A DNA stretch of 64,000 nucleotides, from positions 25,324,718 to 25,388,717 of the forward strand of contig OY741269.1 of the NCBI GenBank assembly GCA_963514095.1, in the 5' to 3' direction. The notes under the pieces are model-generated. The model was not told the origin of the DNA, ran no database searches, and worked only from the letters and a program-made list of their open reading frames with translations. How positions within the stretch are numbered: position 1 is the first letter of the stretch; the number at the start of each line of letters is the position of its first letter. The stretch comes from Eutrigla gurnardus (taxonomy: Eukaryota > Chordata > Actinopteri > Perciformes > Triglidae). Positions 12,776 through 57,231 of this stretch are shown here, one piece after another. A program made the translations under genes and the position numbers.

Positions 12776-15700
12776 AAAAGTAGATTTATACCTGCGTTTG
12801 ATTAATATTAATAAGATTTATTCAGGGTGTTATTTGTGAAAAAACTTCAAACTTCTATCTTCTTTTTCTGATTTTCCTGTTGCCCCTCTTTTACCCACAT
12901 CTCTGCAAATCCCCTGTTTAATGTTTAATGACATGAACAGCACGTCTGTTCAGCTTGAAAACCTTCTTCACGGAGCCTGGATTCAGTGTCACCTCTGTTG
13001 TCACACGAGTGCAAGCACTGACCGTGAAAGTCCCAACTCTTGATTTTATTGTTGTTTCCACTGCAGACCGTTCTCACGCCGCAGCGCTTTACTTTGATTT
13101 ATTTACCCACTGGTCTTGTTTTCACCTTATGAGTGCGTGTGGGAGTCATCGTGGCACAATGTTTGTCCTGGAGACACCTACTGTGGCGGGCGCTACCACA
13201 GAAGTGGTTTTGAAAACTTTGCCCGCTGTTTATATTGCTGTCTGTGTGAGGTCAGATTTTGTCACTTTCACAACAGAGTTATGTCCACACTAGGGGTTAA
13301 AAAATAAATAATAATAATTCAGTTAGCATAGGGATATATAATCCCATCTCATACATTATTACACTGAATTTTTTAGGTGCTGTGCTGTTTCATCTCAATT
13401 ACCGTCATTGTGACGTGGCACAGGCGAGGCATCGGGGTTGAAAGATGAAGCCGTACGAGCTGAGAGCTGCAGACTCAGTCTGAGGAGCCAATTATTTCCA
13501 GTTTCAGAGGCTGTGAGAATGCTCCACTAATTATTGAAAAGTGAGCTTGTTCAGTTTGCTGAAAAGCTGCAGATACTCTCGAACAATTTGCACCTATTGA
13601 GTACCCAGGGTGATTAACGTCAGCCCTACATTTTGAAAGAAAAGTTTGTTTTATGTAGTCATCCATTTATGTAAGCTACTTTTGCGACATACACCACCTT
13701 AACTTCAAAAGTATGTCGAGCAGCTGCGACTCGAGTTGCGCCGCCGCTGAAAGGAAACAGAAGTTTGAGGGACCTTGAGTGGTGCGCGTCTTTCTTTGGT
13801 GAGATATATTGAAATTGTCAGCTTCAAAAGACCGGCTTTCTGAGACATAATGGGAGCAAGATAACGGCTATATTTACTAAAGTGATTTCATGCAAAATTA
13901 CCACACTGCTAGTGAAACACAAACAAACTGATTCACCTAAATTCACAACACACACACACACATACACATCTATATATATATATAAACACTCAAAGAAATA
14001 AATCCACACGCAACACATCTGACACACAAACCTCTTACTAAATCTACGAAGTCTAATATCACCAATCCATGCTATTTAGCCTCTCCAGTTAAAAAAAAGT
14101 ACATTTCTAAGTGAGCAGAACATCACAACATGTCCACTCTGTGAAAGGAGTTACACAAACTAGCAAACCAGGCTCGGAATGTGACATATTTACGAGATTT
14201 CTTTTTGGATCGTACCCCGGCGGTCGTGAGCTGTGGGAGAAAAAACACGCTTTTTTGTGAGTCACTCTGGGATATTTACCACACCAGACATGTTTGTCTT
14301 CACTTTACTAGAGGGGGACCCGGACACCCAAAGGATCACTAGAGGGGTCATTAACACCCGTGACCTGTGTCCGGCTTATTGTTGCAGGATAATGGCTTGG
14401 ACAAAATGGAACTGGGGAGCCGTCACACAGACGCGTGAAGTGGAGTCAGAAAGGCAAAAAAGGATCGCGGACGCATTAAGGGGGGAGGGAAAAGCTCGCC
14501 GATTTAAGAGGGTTCACGGGGGTCACCGTTTTTAAATTCCTCTTGTTTTTGAAAAAGATGAGGTCACGGTTACGCCTGTTTGAGCCATCTGAGGGAGATT
14601 CAAAATGGCTGCTGGCTCCAGAGACTGAGCTGTGGTTTTCTATTGAGGGTTTCTCCAGTTTCCTTCGTTCAGGCGCTGAGAGCAGATCGGCCAGAGATCT
14701 GTCCCTGTGAATCATCAAGGTTAAAGCCAAGATTAGGAATGATTTGGAATTTGTGTAGTTGGCAGCAGCGAGAGGGGTAAGCTTAAAAAAAAAAAAAGAA
14801 AAAGAAAGACCACAGCATTAACATTAAGTGAGTGACGCATCTATTACCCTCAACTCTTCATTGACTCCATATTTCACATATTAATGCCTGCTGAAATATT
14901 CGTTTTCATCTGAATCTTTACATTTCACTGGAGATGTTGGAACATTCATTGCAAGTCAGAAAGTATTCAAAAAACAAAAAGTTCACAGCAGTTCTTTGGC
15001 TTCCATTCAACATGTGGATGGCTTCAACTGTAAGTATTCAGAAATGCAAATACAAGGTCAACCCCCTCATTGCACAAAATGGATTATTAAACAACTGGGA
15101 AACAAAGTGGAGATGGAGATTTGAAATACAGAGGCAGTGACTCTGACGCATGTGTAATTACAGGAGCGGCCTGCCCACTGCGGTGTAGGGGTGCACCTCG
15201 GCACCTTCAAAGGCTCGGGAATGAGCGAGGAAAAGAGGGGAATGATGGTGTGAGGGTTGTGAAGATGTGTGTGGGTGAAGGAGCAAGGTCAGAGCAGGGA
15301 CAGTAAATAGGAGGATCATGAAGAAGCAAAGATGAGGCAAGTCAAAAAGACATGAGCAGGTATGGTTGAGAAAAAGATGGACCCCCCCGCCCCCTGCCAA
15401 ATGCCCAGCAGTAGACTAATAGGCAGAGTGAGTCAGTGGCTCCGTCTCCTGTCTCCCAGGCTGCCTGGAGGGACTGTATTGATAATATCCCAGCCTGCAA
15501 GGCTAAATCCATCCCCTGGGGCGCTCAGCAGCAAGTGGATGAAGAGTCCCTGGACGGTCTTTTGACTGCACAGCTAGACACTGCAGCTGGAGGATGCGAT
15601 GTCGACGCGATAGAAGGCAGGTACACATGCAGGCACGCTGCCCGAACGCCTTCCCCACACCTCATTTATTCTCATTTCGAGTCTCCCCTCTCACAGAGCG

Positions 15701-17444
15701 AGGGACATGGAGCAGCGATCACAGAGGAGGGGGCGTGGAGAGAGAATGACAGCCCTTCTCTCTTCTCTCCCATCAGAAGTGGTAATCCAGCCGGCGGAGG
15801 TGCAGACCACCGCTCACACCTGCCTGCTCCGCTCCGTCGCGTTAGGGGGGGTTCAGACGGGGGGGAGAAAGTGACTCCTCGCTGCACTTCCACAACGGGG
15901 CTCGTTTCTTCACGTTCCTACCTTTACTGCTCGGCTCCATTTGTTAGAGACACTCAAGACACACTCAGGGGGAGCCCGAGGCTGTGAATGATGGCCATAT
16001 GCAGAACGGAGCTCATGTCGAACCCCCCTGTGGCTGCAACAAAGTACAGTAGGCTCCTTGAGTTTTGAAACCAAGGTTAACATTTGGAAAGGGGCTTGCA
16101 GCGTAGCCGGAGTTTGTTTCAGCCGCTCGGCTGGTCAGGAAGTCGGCCCAGCTGGGGTGGACAGCACCATTAAGGTTGTTGAAGTGGGTTTATAGGCAGA
16201 AGGTCACTTGGTCTAAATGAATACGTGCGAGTGTGAGTAAAAATCCGGCCGGGGAAGGTGAGCGTTGGAACTCGCTGCCCTCTTTTTTTTTTTCCGAGCA
16301 ACCGATGTGAGACGTCATGTGGCAGCCGACAGCAGCCAGCGGTCACTGCACAGCTCCCAGGTGTGAAAGTGTGTTGATATGTGAAACAAAGCAGAGCTGG
16401 GAAAGCATGCACGCTCAGCAGAACCCTCTCCTGGTAAATAGAGGTAAACAAAAAAGGAAAAAGCCAGAGAGCTGACGGGTGAATCACAGAAGAATCATTG
16501 GACTCAGGCAAACCAAAGCAACATGGGCTTACCATTAAAATTTCAAACAGGACAAACCAAGGGTATGGAGACTGATACACAGTGATTGGTGTGTGATTGT
16601 GTGTGAGTTTGGCCATGAAACAAAAGAATGGAAGACTCTGTTCTATGACACAGGGTGTAACATTTCCGAGTTAGTTTGTTGAATAATGTAGCGTGCTTGT
16701 TGAAGGAAAAGAAACGTGATGACCTCTGCATATATAAACACACATCACCTTGAATTTGCAACAAATCCAGTGGTTTCTGTCGGTGTGTGCGACGCTAAAA
16801 ACGTAATCAATTAGATGAATGCTGTTGCCATGGTTGCGACGAGATGCATGTGTGTGTGTCCACATGTGTGACAATGAAAGGTTGTAGCTGTGAAGTGTGT
16901 GTCTTTACACTGACAACATTATTAGCTAAAATTACTTGTTGTGTCTATTAATGGTTATATTGTAAATTATTAACATACTGAACAGTAGTTACCAAACAAT
17001 ACCCTTTCATTTTGTGTTTTTTTAATATTATTTCCATGGCCCCTCCATGTGCAGCCACCTGCATCCACAGTGGGAACCACGAGTCCGACGAAACAAGCTA
17101 CTGATTATTATATTTGCTTGACAAATGACAACTGATTTATTAAAATCATTATTCATTTTATGATAGTCTACTAATGAATTTGTGGACTTATTATTTCCGC
17201 ATTGGTCCAAATTCAGGCATGCAGGAATATTACACCATTTTAATAAAAGTTAGATTCCCCGAATTATGTTACTCTCTTATGAGCATTTAAATGAAATAAG
17301 GCCCGGCGTGTGAATTAAACAAATAAACAACCAGAAATTATATTTCAATAATTTTACAACAGCCCTGAAATGTCCAGTAACTAATAAAATATAAAGGACT
17401 TTGCTCTAGGAAATTAAAATGTATTGCAGGGTAAACACCAAAAA

Positions 17445-17445
<1 letters not shown>
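12776..17445. other. Intergenic, mostly featureless
   Basis: Contains CA/TA runs at 13949-13984 and short poly-A/T runs. The 183-codon plus-strand frame at 15436 is GC-rich but has no recognisable protein. No gene is supported. Confidence 0.6.

Positions 17446-17499
<54 letters not shown>
17446..17499. repeat. (TG)27 microsatellite
   Basis: Perfect TG repeat, intergenic. Confidence 0.97.
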
Positions 17500-17501
<2 letters not shown>

Positions 17502-17787
17502 GTAAATAACCCGAGCCACTGGGACGAGCTGAGCGGAGACCATCGCGGCTCCTCGGTGTGCATGTGTTTATCTGTCGGTTTATGTGTCGGTTACAGGCAG
17601 GACCCCTGCTGAGAGCAAAGATGTTGTAAACTAGGCGCCGCAGATAATGTACTGCAGCGGGTGTCATTGAATGCATCCCTTTGAGAATACACATAAAACA
17701 CACAAACACAAACCGATCAGGACGCCGAGGCAGGTGTGAGACCGGAAAAACTAATAAAACACAGCGGCGGACATATGTGTACATGCT

Positions 17788-17840
17788 ACACACACAAACA
17801 CACACACACATCAGGCACAGTACATTACACACACACACAA

Positions 17841-17871
<31 letters not shown>

Positions 17872-17942
17872 GCACAGTACATTACACACACAGTGGGGGA
17901 GGAGAGATACATAATCCTACGCACACACACAAACACACACAC
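17788..17942. repeat. CA-rich compound repeat with a duplicated 20-base unit
   Basis: CA tracts are interrupted by gcacagtacattacacacac, which occurs at about 815-834 and again at 872-891 of the 17 kb block. This suggests duplication by slippage or unequal exchange within the tract. Confidence 0.9.
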
Positions 17943-19689
17943 TGTTTCATACACAGGCAATATTTGTCTGATAAGAAAGGTCACTTTTGTCATTTGAAAG
18001 CACACAAACCACTACAGACTCCACTTTTAAAGCCCCGGTAGAAAGGGAAAGGAGGGCAGCCGAGCCTCTGGACACCTCACTCAGCCAGTCATAATTACAG
18101 AACAAATCACACTGCTCTTTTCCCTCCATGTCATTTGAAATAGTGGATTAAGAGCAACAAAAAAAAGAGGCTTGGCCTGTGTGTGTGTGTCTGCTTCCTT
18201 ATCTCATCTGAACCATCCACCCTGCTCACACAGCTCCCAGCCGCTTTTTTTTTTTTTTTTTACTCTCCAAGCTGGAGAGGTCGGCTCAGGGCCCTGAAAC
18301 TGGGTCATCTGGGTGCTGATTTAAAAAAGAGAAAAAGGCTGGACCCTGGCTGCAAAGCTGCCTGGACCGCACTCAGGTAGTAGAGGGAGGGAGGGAGGGA
18401 GGGAGCGATTGATGGGATGGGGCTGAGGAGAGTGACAAGTGGAAAGGTCAGGACAGAACAGCGCAGCCCCGTTGCTGGGGGAGATATTTTTGGACAGCGC
18501 CGGGCCGGGGTCGCAGCGCCAGACTGTCAAGCCTCCTTTCGTCTGGCTGCAGGGCCAGCGGCCAAAGCAGGGGCTGGAGAGCCTCAAGGACACGGCCCTG
18601 CAGCTTTTCTGCTGACAGAAACAAGGGAAGGAGAGAGAGGGACGGAGGGGTGGAGAGGTCACGAGATCCTGGACGGCAAGCTGCCGTTACAGGGCGAAAT
18701 AAAAACCGACGGCGTTCTTCTTGAGAGGGGGCGTGTGCCCACAAACGATCATCCGAGCGGGTGGCATTCAGGGCAAGACGGGACAAGAAAGGGCTGCAGG
18801 TACACGCTCCATTTGGAGGCGAGTGACAGTTCAGGGGTCTTGGCACCTTTAAATGTAAAAGATAAAAAGTAACTAAAAACCAAAGCTGTGTCTGCACCCT
18901 GGAGCTTTGAGGAGAAATGATCATGATTGGTTGGAGAACTGTACTGTAAGTGAATATAAGCAGCACCCAGGTGGAACCTTGTCCCCCCCCTCGGGTTGCC
19001 TCAGGTGGGATCTTCCACCCACACCTCAGATGCATTGTGGACGATGAACTGAGCCCTCCTTGTCTTCATGCTGCTGAACTTAATCTGTATTTTACAGTTA
19101 AGTATTCAATGAAAATAACCAACCCCTTAAAGCCTCGCTGCATTTTAGGAAAGTTTGAGTGTTTTGATGTCGTTTTCAATGTTGCTGTGAAATCCGCCGC
19201 TGTCTGAGGCGGCAGGTAATATGATTCATTTTGCCCCGAGCATGGTCTTGCAGACAGGTCGTTAATGTTTATTCACTTTGCCGAAAGTAGTGTTCAGGCT
19301 CTCAAACATCTAATAGTTTACAGAAACAATTATATTTTATATAGAAAACATTGAAATGCTTCAAAGTTCCACTGGTTGTGGACAGCAAAATATGCAGTTT
19401 AAAGGTATAATGTGATTAAAACCATACAGTTTCACATTTAAATGATTTAAGATTAAGTTGTTGCTGCTATAGGCTCAATTGAGAGTTGCTGTAATCTACA
19501 CTATATCTTGATATTAGCCCTGATTCACCGATATATGTGGGCGGACGTGTAGACTAGAATGATGCTTTAAGTATACGATTATAAGCAGAACTCCAGATAT
19601 GCAAAAAGTGTGAATGTATTATGTGAAATGTGATGGACATTTATTGCACTTAAGCTCCACTTATGGATTGAAATAGAGACTGACACTCA
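17943..19689. other. Intergenic, nothing recognised
   Basis: Contains T18 at about 18246-18260 and (GGGA)5 at 18384-18404. GC-rich open frames at 18417-19035 on both strands have no protein similarity I recognise. Confidence 0.55.
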
Positions 19690-19990
19690 GAGAAATGTTT
19701 GATCTTGAAGGATTCTTTTTTGCAAGAAATGATTTCTTACATGATCTCAGTGACTTATCTAATATAACGTCTGTGGCCAGAAACGTAGGAGCGATCTTTG
19801 ATAGTGAGCTGACGTTTTAAGGAGCAGGTAAAGAGAGTTCAGCTCACAAATGTCATCTTTATCTCATGCTGATTTGTAGAAGGTCATTCATGCTTTTCTT
19901 TCATCTCGCATAGACTGCTGCAACTATTGCATAGCGGCCTCAGTCAGAAATCAATGTCGGGTCTCTGCACCTGTACTGTCTGAGAACATT
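19690..19990 (+). mobile_element. Decayed non-LTR retrotransposon (reverse transcriptase C-terminal part)
   Basis: Translation gives RNVGAIFDSELTF at 19779-19817, followed by a stop, then VIHAFLSSRIDCCN in another frame at 19883-19924. This pair of motifs (a 'LGVIFDS-L-F' block followed by 'HAFI-SRLDYCN') is typical of the end of the reverse transcriptase of L2/CR1/Rex-type LINEs. Stops and a frame change show it is dead. Confidence 0.65.
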
Positions 19991-20374
19991 AGCCAAATCA
20001 TCTAAAACACTTGTGTAAAAGGGCTTTTGTGTGAATCACTCCCTATCCACATATTACATTAATAGTATTATATATACTTTTTGCACAAAAACAATAATAT
20101 TTAATAAAATCAGTTAATACTGTATTCTAATAGCAGAGGCATCCTGGGAGAAAAACACCTTTAAAAGCACATGGCTCAGATCAAGCATTCTGATTCCTTG
20201 TGTCCCGCCTCTAGAACACACACTGACCAATCATAGTGTAGCATCAGCCAGCTCTGATCAGGTGTTGACAGCTATCCAGCTGTGCTCCTTAGACTCTGGT
20301 GCAATTTTTTTCTGCATTTTCCGGCTGGTTTCCTGGACTTCCAGCTCATCGTGGTTAAACGTTGAGCCTGGGGC

Positions 20375-20600
20375 CACATAGTCGTGATATTATGCTTAAA
20401 ACTCTTAAAACGGCACTAAAACATACTGGAATCATGTAATATTTTGTTAAGAACATCATGAACATCCTTTTAGTGAACAATGGAATAATCTGAAATAAGC
20501 CGATCATGAATCATATGGTTTCCTTGCATGAATACAGGATAAATGTATTTAACAAAAAATGATCCTGTATTTTTAAAGTCGGGCTCTAGCTAGGCAGCTT
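20375..20600. repeat. Dispersed AT-rich repeat, copy 2
   Basis: It shares about 45 bases around cttaaaactcttaaaacggc with the copy near 10.04 kb, then diverges. It probably belongs to the same family as copy 1. Confidence 0.4.
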
Positions 20601-21389
20601 TTTCAATTCACAACTTTTCTATTTATCTACTCTCCCACATGTGCCTGTTAATGGCGCGGTCCAGCAGTCTGTGTGTGAGCCTGTTTCACTCATTCGCTAC
20701 GGTGGCCGGGGAAATAAAATCAATGAATAAAATACATAGGCCGACAAACACTGTTGTTTTCTTCCCATTGAGCTGACATGGAAACTATTTTGGTCCAGTA
20801 AATGTCTGCTGTCAGTCAGCCTGGCGAAGGCAGGTTAGTGAGCTGCTGACAGACGGGGCAGAGACGTTTACGAAGACCGAGTCTGTGGATTGGATTCCCA
20901 GAAACAGAACCACAAATTACATCTAAATAACCGCAATGACACACAATCACACTACTGCTGTTATTACCCCTAAAGCAAACTGCTAATGAAATGGACAGGC
21001 CACTATGTTGTTGTGATCCGGGCTTCTCTGTGCTTTGTTGACATCGCCGGGCTGGCTGCGTGTCTTTTAGTACATGTTACACGTGAGCGTGCCCCAAAAA
21101 CTAGGTCCTGATCACGGCACTGCACTGGGCTCATACGGTGGTTCCCCCTCAAGTAAACACTGCCATTGTTTGCACTGTTAGCTGCGAGCCACTGGCTTAG
21201 CCGTCACCGTGTTGAGGAGACCAACATACCGACATCATGGGGAGGTATATATAGGTATGCTCTGAGTTCAGTATAGAGAACCTTTAAAAAACACAATAGA
21301 AGTTACATTTTATGTGGAGGTAAAATAGAGAAATTGGCTGCAATCGTAAAATGCGACATTAAAAACAAATGACACAAAAAGAAAATGTT
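20601..21389. other. Intergenic, nothing recognised
   Basis: Single-copy-looking mosaic sequence. The stretch 20880-21000 is a possible conserved element. Confidence 0.5.
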
Positions 21390-23073
21390 TGTTTAAACAT
21401 TTTTATTGCTATGTAAAATTAAAAATCTCATACCTCCAATGAAAAAGTACTACTCTTAAATTAGACAAATAAAATCAGGCAAAATAAAAATATTTGGCAT
21501 TGTGAAGTGGTGATCATTGTATGGGGAGAGTTAAATTTGAGCAGATTTAGCACAGCGTCGCTGCTCCACTTGTTAGTCGGGATTGATGTTATAAAACGCA
21601 CACTGCACTGTGTTGCACAAGCTGCTGACCGACTACCATCTTAAAAAAGTCTAGCGTCATCTCACAGGGTTTTACACGCAGCCAAGTCAACGACTAAACA
21701 TATAACACTGCGCTTCTCCCTGCCAACATTTAATACTGTTTTTAACTGAGGTCCTACGGTAGTTTCATGATGTATTAACCTTAAATAAAACCTGACTGAA
21801 CACACAAAGTACATCTGCTGGTTATTGGCACATCCGAGATCTCCCTGGCAATTGTACCCACAATGCACCGGGGGATAAAGGCTGCAGCAGCATGTTCCAG
21901 GCAAATTGCCGCCGTTACAGTACGGAACATTTTAGCCGATGAGCCGTGCCATTCGACGTGCCACGCAATCTGCGATATCTTCAGCACATCCATAATCTAG
22001 ACAACACATCTGAGTGAAGTGTGTCTCCTTCTGAGTGAAACTGACACAAAGACACACTAATAATTAAATGACAACACAAAACTTCAAGTATATCTCCAAA
22101 CGCAGATCCTCTGTCTCACCGAATAAAATCTAGGCATGCAAACACTACGGTGCACCCACTTTCTCTCTGTGACTTACTGCGAAATGCATACTAGGAACCG
22201 GGTGCTCTCTTAAGACTTAAGTTTGGCTCTTTGCACTGTGGCCTCAAAGTTCGCTCGTTCTCTATGAGGCAAAGAGGCTTTACTACATTGACATTCTAAA
22301 CATCGTGTTGCTTAATAGTGCTGCACTTAATATCACACAGGTAAAACATGAAGCATTAGCATTCAAACGTTAAACATTTTTGAATTCCCCACCTCTCCAT
22401 TGTAGAAACCGGAAAATAAAGTGACTGTTGAAACATTTATAAACATAAAGGCTCGGCTATAACTTATTAAATAAATTAAATTCAGACGTAAATTGAACTG
22501 ACTACAGCCAGAAAAAACATCATTACATCCACATTTTCAAATAAGGGATAGCTTTGTTGATATCATTCCATATCGGCATTCTGCATCAGCATTCACTGCA
22601 TTCAAGGAATACCTTTACAAAATAAGTAAGTACATAAATAAATAATCCTTGCATTGTTTAGTATTTGTTATTCTTTCCTTTTACAGTACCATGACTTGTA
22701 ACTGTACATTGAGTCGGTTATAATACAGCAGTTACAATGAGAAACGAGGAGTCAACCCATTGTCTGATGTTACTGGGGCTAAAGGTGGGAGGGTGGAGAG
22801 GGGTCGAGGGTACCGGTTGGCCTGCTGGTGTAGACTGGTCCAATCTAAACTGAACAAGGCCCTTTACCAATCCCAAATCATCAGGCCTTTCTTTGTTGGT
22901 CTTCCACATGGGGGTTTTGGCCCAGGCTGAGACTCTGGCCAGCGTCCAGAGCTGCCTTGAATTCAGATCTGCACCAGACTCGCTGAGATCGGAGTTTGGC
23001 TGGGTGAGAGTCAGGGGAGCGGGGTTGAGGTCAAAAAGGCGAGGTGTCGGTAGCCAGGGTTGCCACGGTGACC
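21390..23073 (-). other. ttll7: Probable ttll7 3' untranslated region
   Basis: It follows the stop codon. No AATAAA occurs on the minus strand until 21402-21407, so the transcript may run about 1.65 kb to there. An ATTAAA-like signal near 21725-21732 could end it earlier. The part around 21540-22000 looks like it may contain a decayed repeat. Extent is inferred, with no transcript evidence. Confidence 0.5.
21402..21407 (-). promoter_or_regulatory. Candidate polyadenylation signal of ttll7
   Basis: AATAAA on the minus strand is followed in transcript sense by a T/GT-rich stretch (ctttttgtgtc), as expected of a cleavage and polyadenylation site. It is the first exact AATAAA after the stop codon. 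An earlier ATTAAA near 21730 is the alternative. Confidence 0.4.
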
Positions 23074-54965
<31,892 letters not shown>

Positions 54966-55030
54966 CTGCCAGAGAGGAGAGAGGAGAGAAGCATTCAAAG
55001 AATATTTTCCTACTTCATCTAATTTTTTTT

Positions 55031-55056
55031 TTCTTCTTCTTCTTCTTCTTTCTTCT
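55031..55056. repeat. (TTC) repeat
   Basis: Short TTC repeat adjoining a T-run. It lies 66 bases upstream (in transcript sense) of the first exon in the window. Confidence 0.9.
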
Positions 55057-57118
55057 CAACTCAGCAGACAGAAATGCTATGCAATTACAGGAGTGGATTT
55101 AGGGCATGTTTGGAAAAAAGACATCTGTTCCCAAAAGAAGAGAGAGGAGAGAAGAGAGAGCTAGAAGGGGAGAGTTTCCCTCTCTTTGAAGGACACTTTG
55201 GGACTGTTAGCCTTTGCCTGGGCATAAATCTTGTCTGACACTGACGTGTGAATGCTTGTGCATGAACGTGTGTGTGTATGAGTGCATGTATGTGAAAAGA
55301 TTATTAAGTTCAATTTCACTACCAGGTACATGCACTGTTTAATTTAGCTCACGCCCACTTTCGTATGACGATAGCCTTCCTCCAGGAGCTTTGAAAACAG
55401 CGATATGGCATAGTGGCACTGAGCTTGATGAATTTCCTGTTTAACATACCACAAATCAGACAAGAACTACACCCTGCAGTCCCTCCACCTCATACCCTGC
55501 AGCTGGGAGACTAAAAACCCCAGCACCTCTGTCTCCGTCTGCTCTCCACCCGGTTCTAGTCTCCCAGTGGTGGGACCCGCTGTTTTCCACTCATGAAAGC
55601 ATGGTGGAATTAGAAAGCTAACATTAGCAAACTAACTAGCCAGCCACCGAATGAGAAAAAAACCACAACAACTTCATCCACACGCTCTAGTCGCACATTG
55701 TTATCTCCAGATAATCAGTCATTAACACTGATCCACGAGATTTGTAATGTGCTAATAGCTTCGTTTCCAGACCACAGAAAGGGGAAAACAGGCTTGTGCT
55801 GTGCTGTGATTGTAAGGCGACACTGTGGTTGTGGAACGAAGTAGAAACGATCGGCGCTGTGGGGAGAGGCGAGGAGGGGAGCGGTCTGATTAGAGGATGT
55901 TAACGCTCTTTTATTCCATGCCATAGATTAGTCTCAAACCATAGAGTCTATCTCAGAATAGGCTTTGACTGATTAAAAACAGTAGATTTTCAATGATTTA
56001 ATACTGATTATTATAAATTTGGTAAGATGTCAATCTTAACACCTGCAGTGATGTGTTCTTCCACAATGGAGGCGTATCATAGCTTATAAACCAAGCTTAA
56101 ATGTGGGGTTACTCTTTAAACCGTCACTACATCAGTGACCCTGTCCTTTTCAGTCAACCACAGCAAGCGGTCCACGCCTCTGTAACTTAAGTATGCCAGG
56201 CACTGCAACACCTACCCACTGCCACCAATAATCTCTTTGTGAGCATCAGCGAATTACCAGCGCTCGGCTCAATCCCTTCATATACAATCGAGGGCGCTCA
56301 GAGGGAGAGTCAACTGAGCGAGAACAGAATAAGTCACCTGTGATTTGAGGTACAAAAGCCGGTATCACCCAGGGAAAAATTCAAGAGCAGCTTACCTTTC
56401 TTAACAGAACAATTTCCAGCAATGGTAGCAAGGTATTCAGATATCAGTTATTATACGTGACACAACAAAACAATTCTTCCCCCTTTATTCTTTCTTATGT
56501 TCCTTCTGTCTCTCTGCCAAGGTGAAAGAAAGAGATTGCGCGAGACAACAAAAGGCCCAGCAAAATGGAGGGAAGTGCAGAGGGAGGGTGAATGAACTGG
56601 CAGCTATGACTGGAGTGGTGTCTTCCTACGAGTTGTCTTCAAATTACAACAGATGCCCACCGAAAGGCTGACCCTGATTATTAACTTTTGTTTGTTGAGA
56701 TACGTCGTTAAAATCCTCCTCTATTTTTTGTGTGGGAACGCCAGGACGACTGGCACCTTTTGAGGTGTAGATTTTAAATTAGATCCAGAGCTTATTGTTT
56801 CAAAAAATGTAAATATATGCGTACAAAGTAGGGGTTATTATCCGGTGGACATGAACCGTTGTTAACATAGCCATACGGACTAAAACTTGTCAGTGTGTGG
56901 AGTCGACTACTGCCGTGCTCTGACCCAAAATGGCTGCATACATTGGTGAAAACCAATGATCGTTTTCAATCAAATAATCACTGCTAAAAGTGCGGTACCT
57001 TCCAGTAGCCTTAATCTGCATTTGGGGTGAGTATTTGTGTCAGAGACATCATCCGTCCTGTTCCTATCTTCCTTTAGGGAAAAAAAGCCGTTGGATACAG
57101 TTGAACTCATCAAAGCAG

Positions 57119-57231
57119 CCAATCGCAGGTCGAGATTTCTGTAACGGAGCAACGCTGAGCCAATCGGAGGTTAAAGATCCATTCTATCCACCAATCAGGA
57201 ACTCGGCTAAAGAATACCGATATAGGCCAAT
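57119..57231 (+). promoter_or_regulatory. Cluster of four CCAAT boxes
   Basis: CCAAT occurs on the plus strand at 57119, 57160, 57191 and 57227, with spacings of 41, 31 and 36 bases. Three continue as CCAATC(A/G), the fourth as CCAATGA, all resembling NF-Y sites. The spacing is near three to four helical turns. It lies in a ttll7 intron, so it could be an enhancer, an internal or antisense promoter, or part of an unrecognised repeat. Confidence 0.45.

Noticed and set aside
15436..15987. 183-codon plus-strand open frame
   Set aside because: No recognisable domain, no exon-like splice context, and GC-rich DNA often stays open by chance.
18417..19035. Overlapping 151- and 195-codon open frames on both strands
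   Set aside because: Mutual shadows in a GC-rich stretch, with no protein family recognised.
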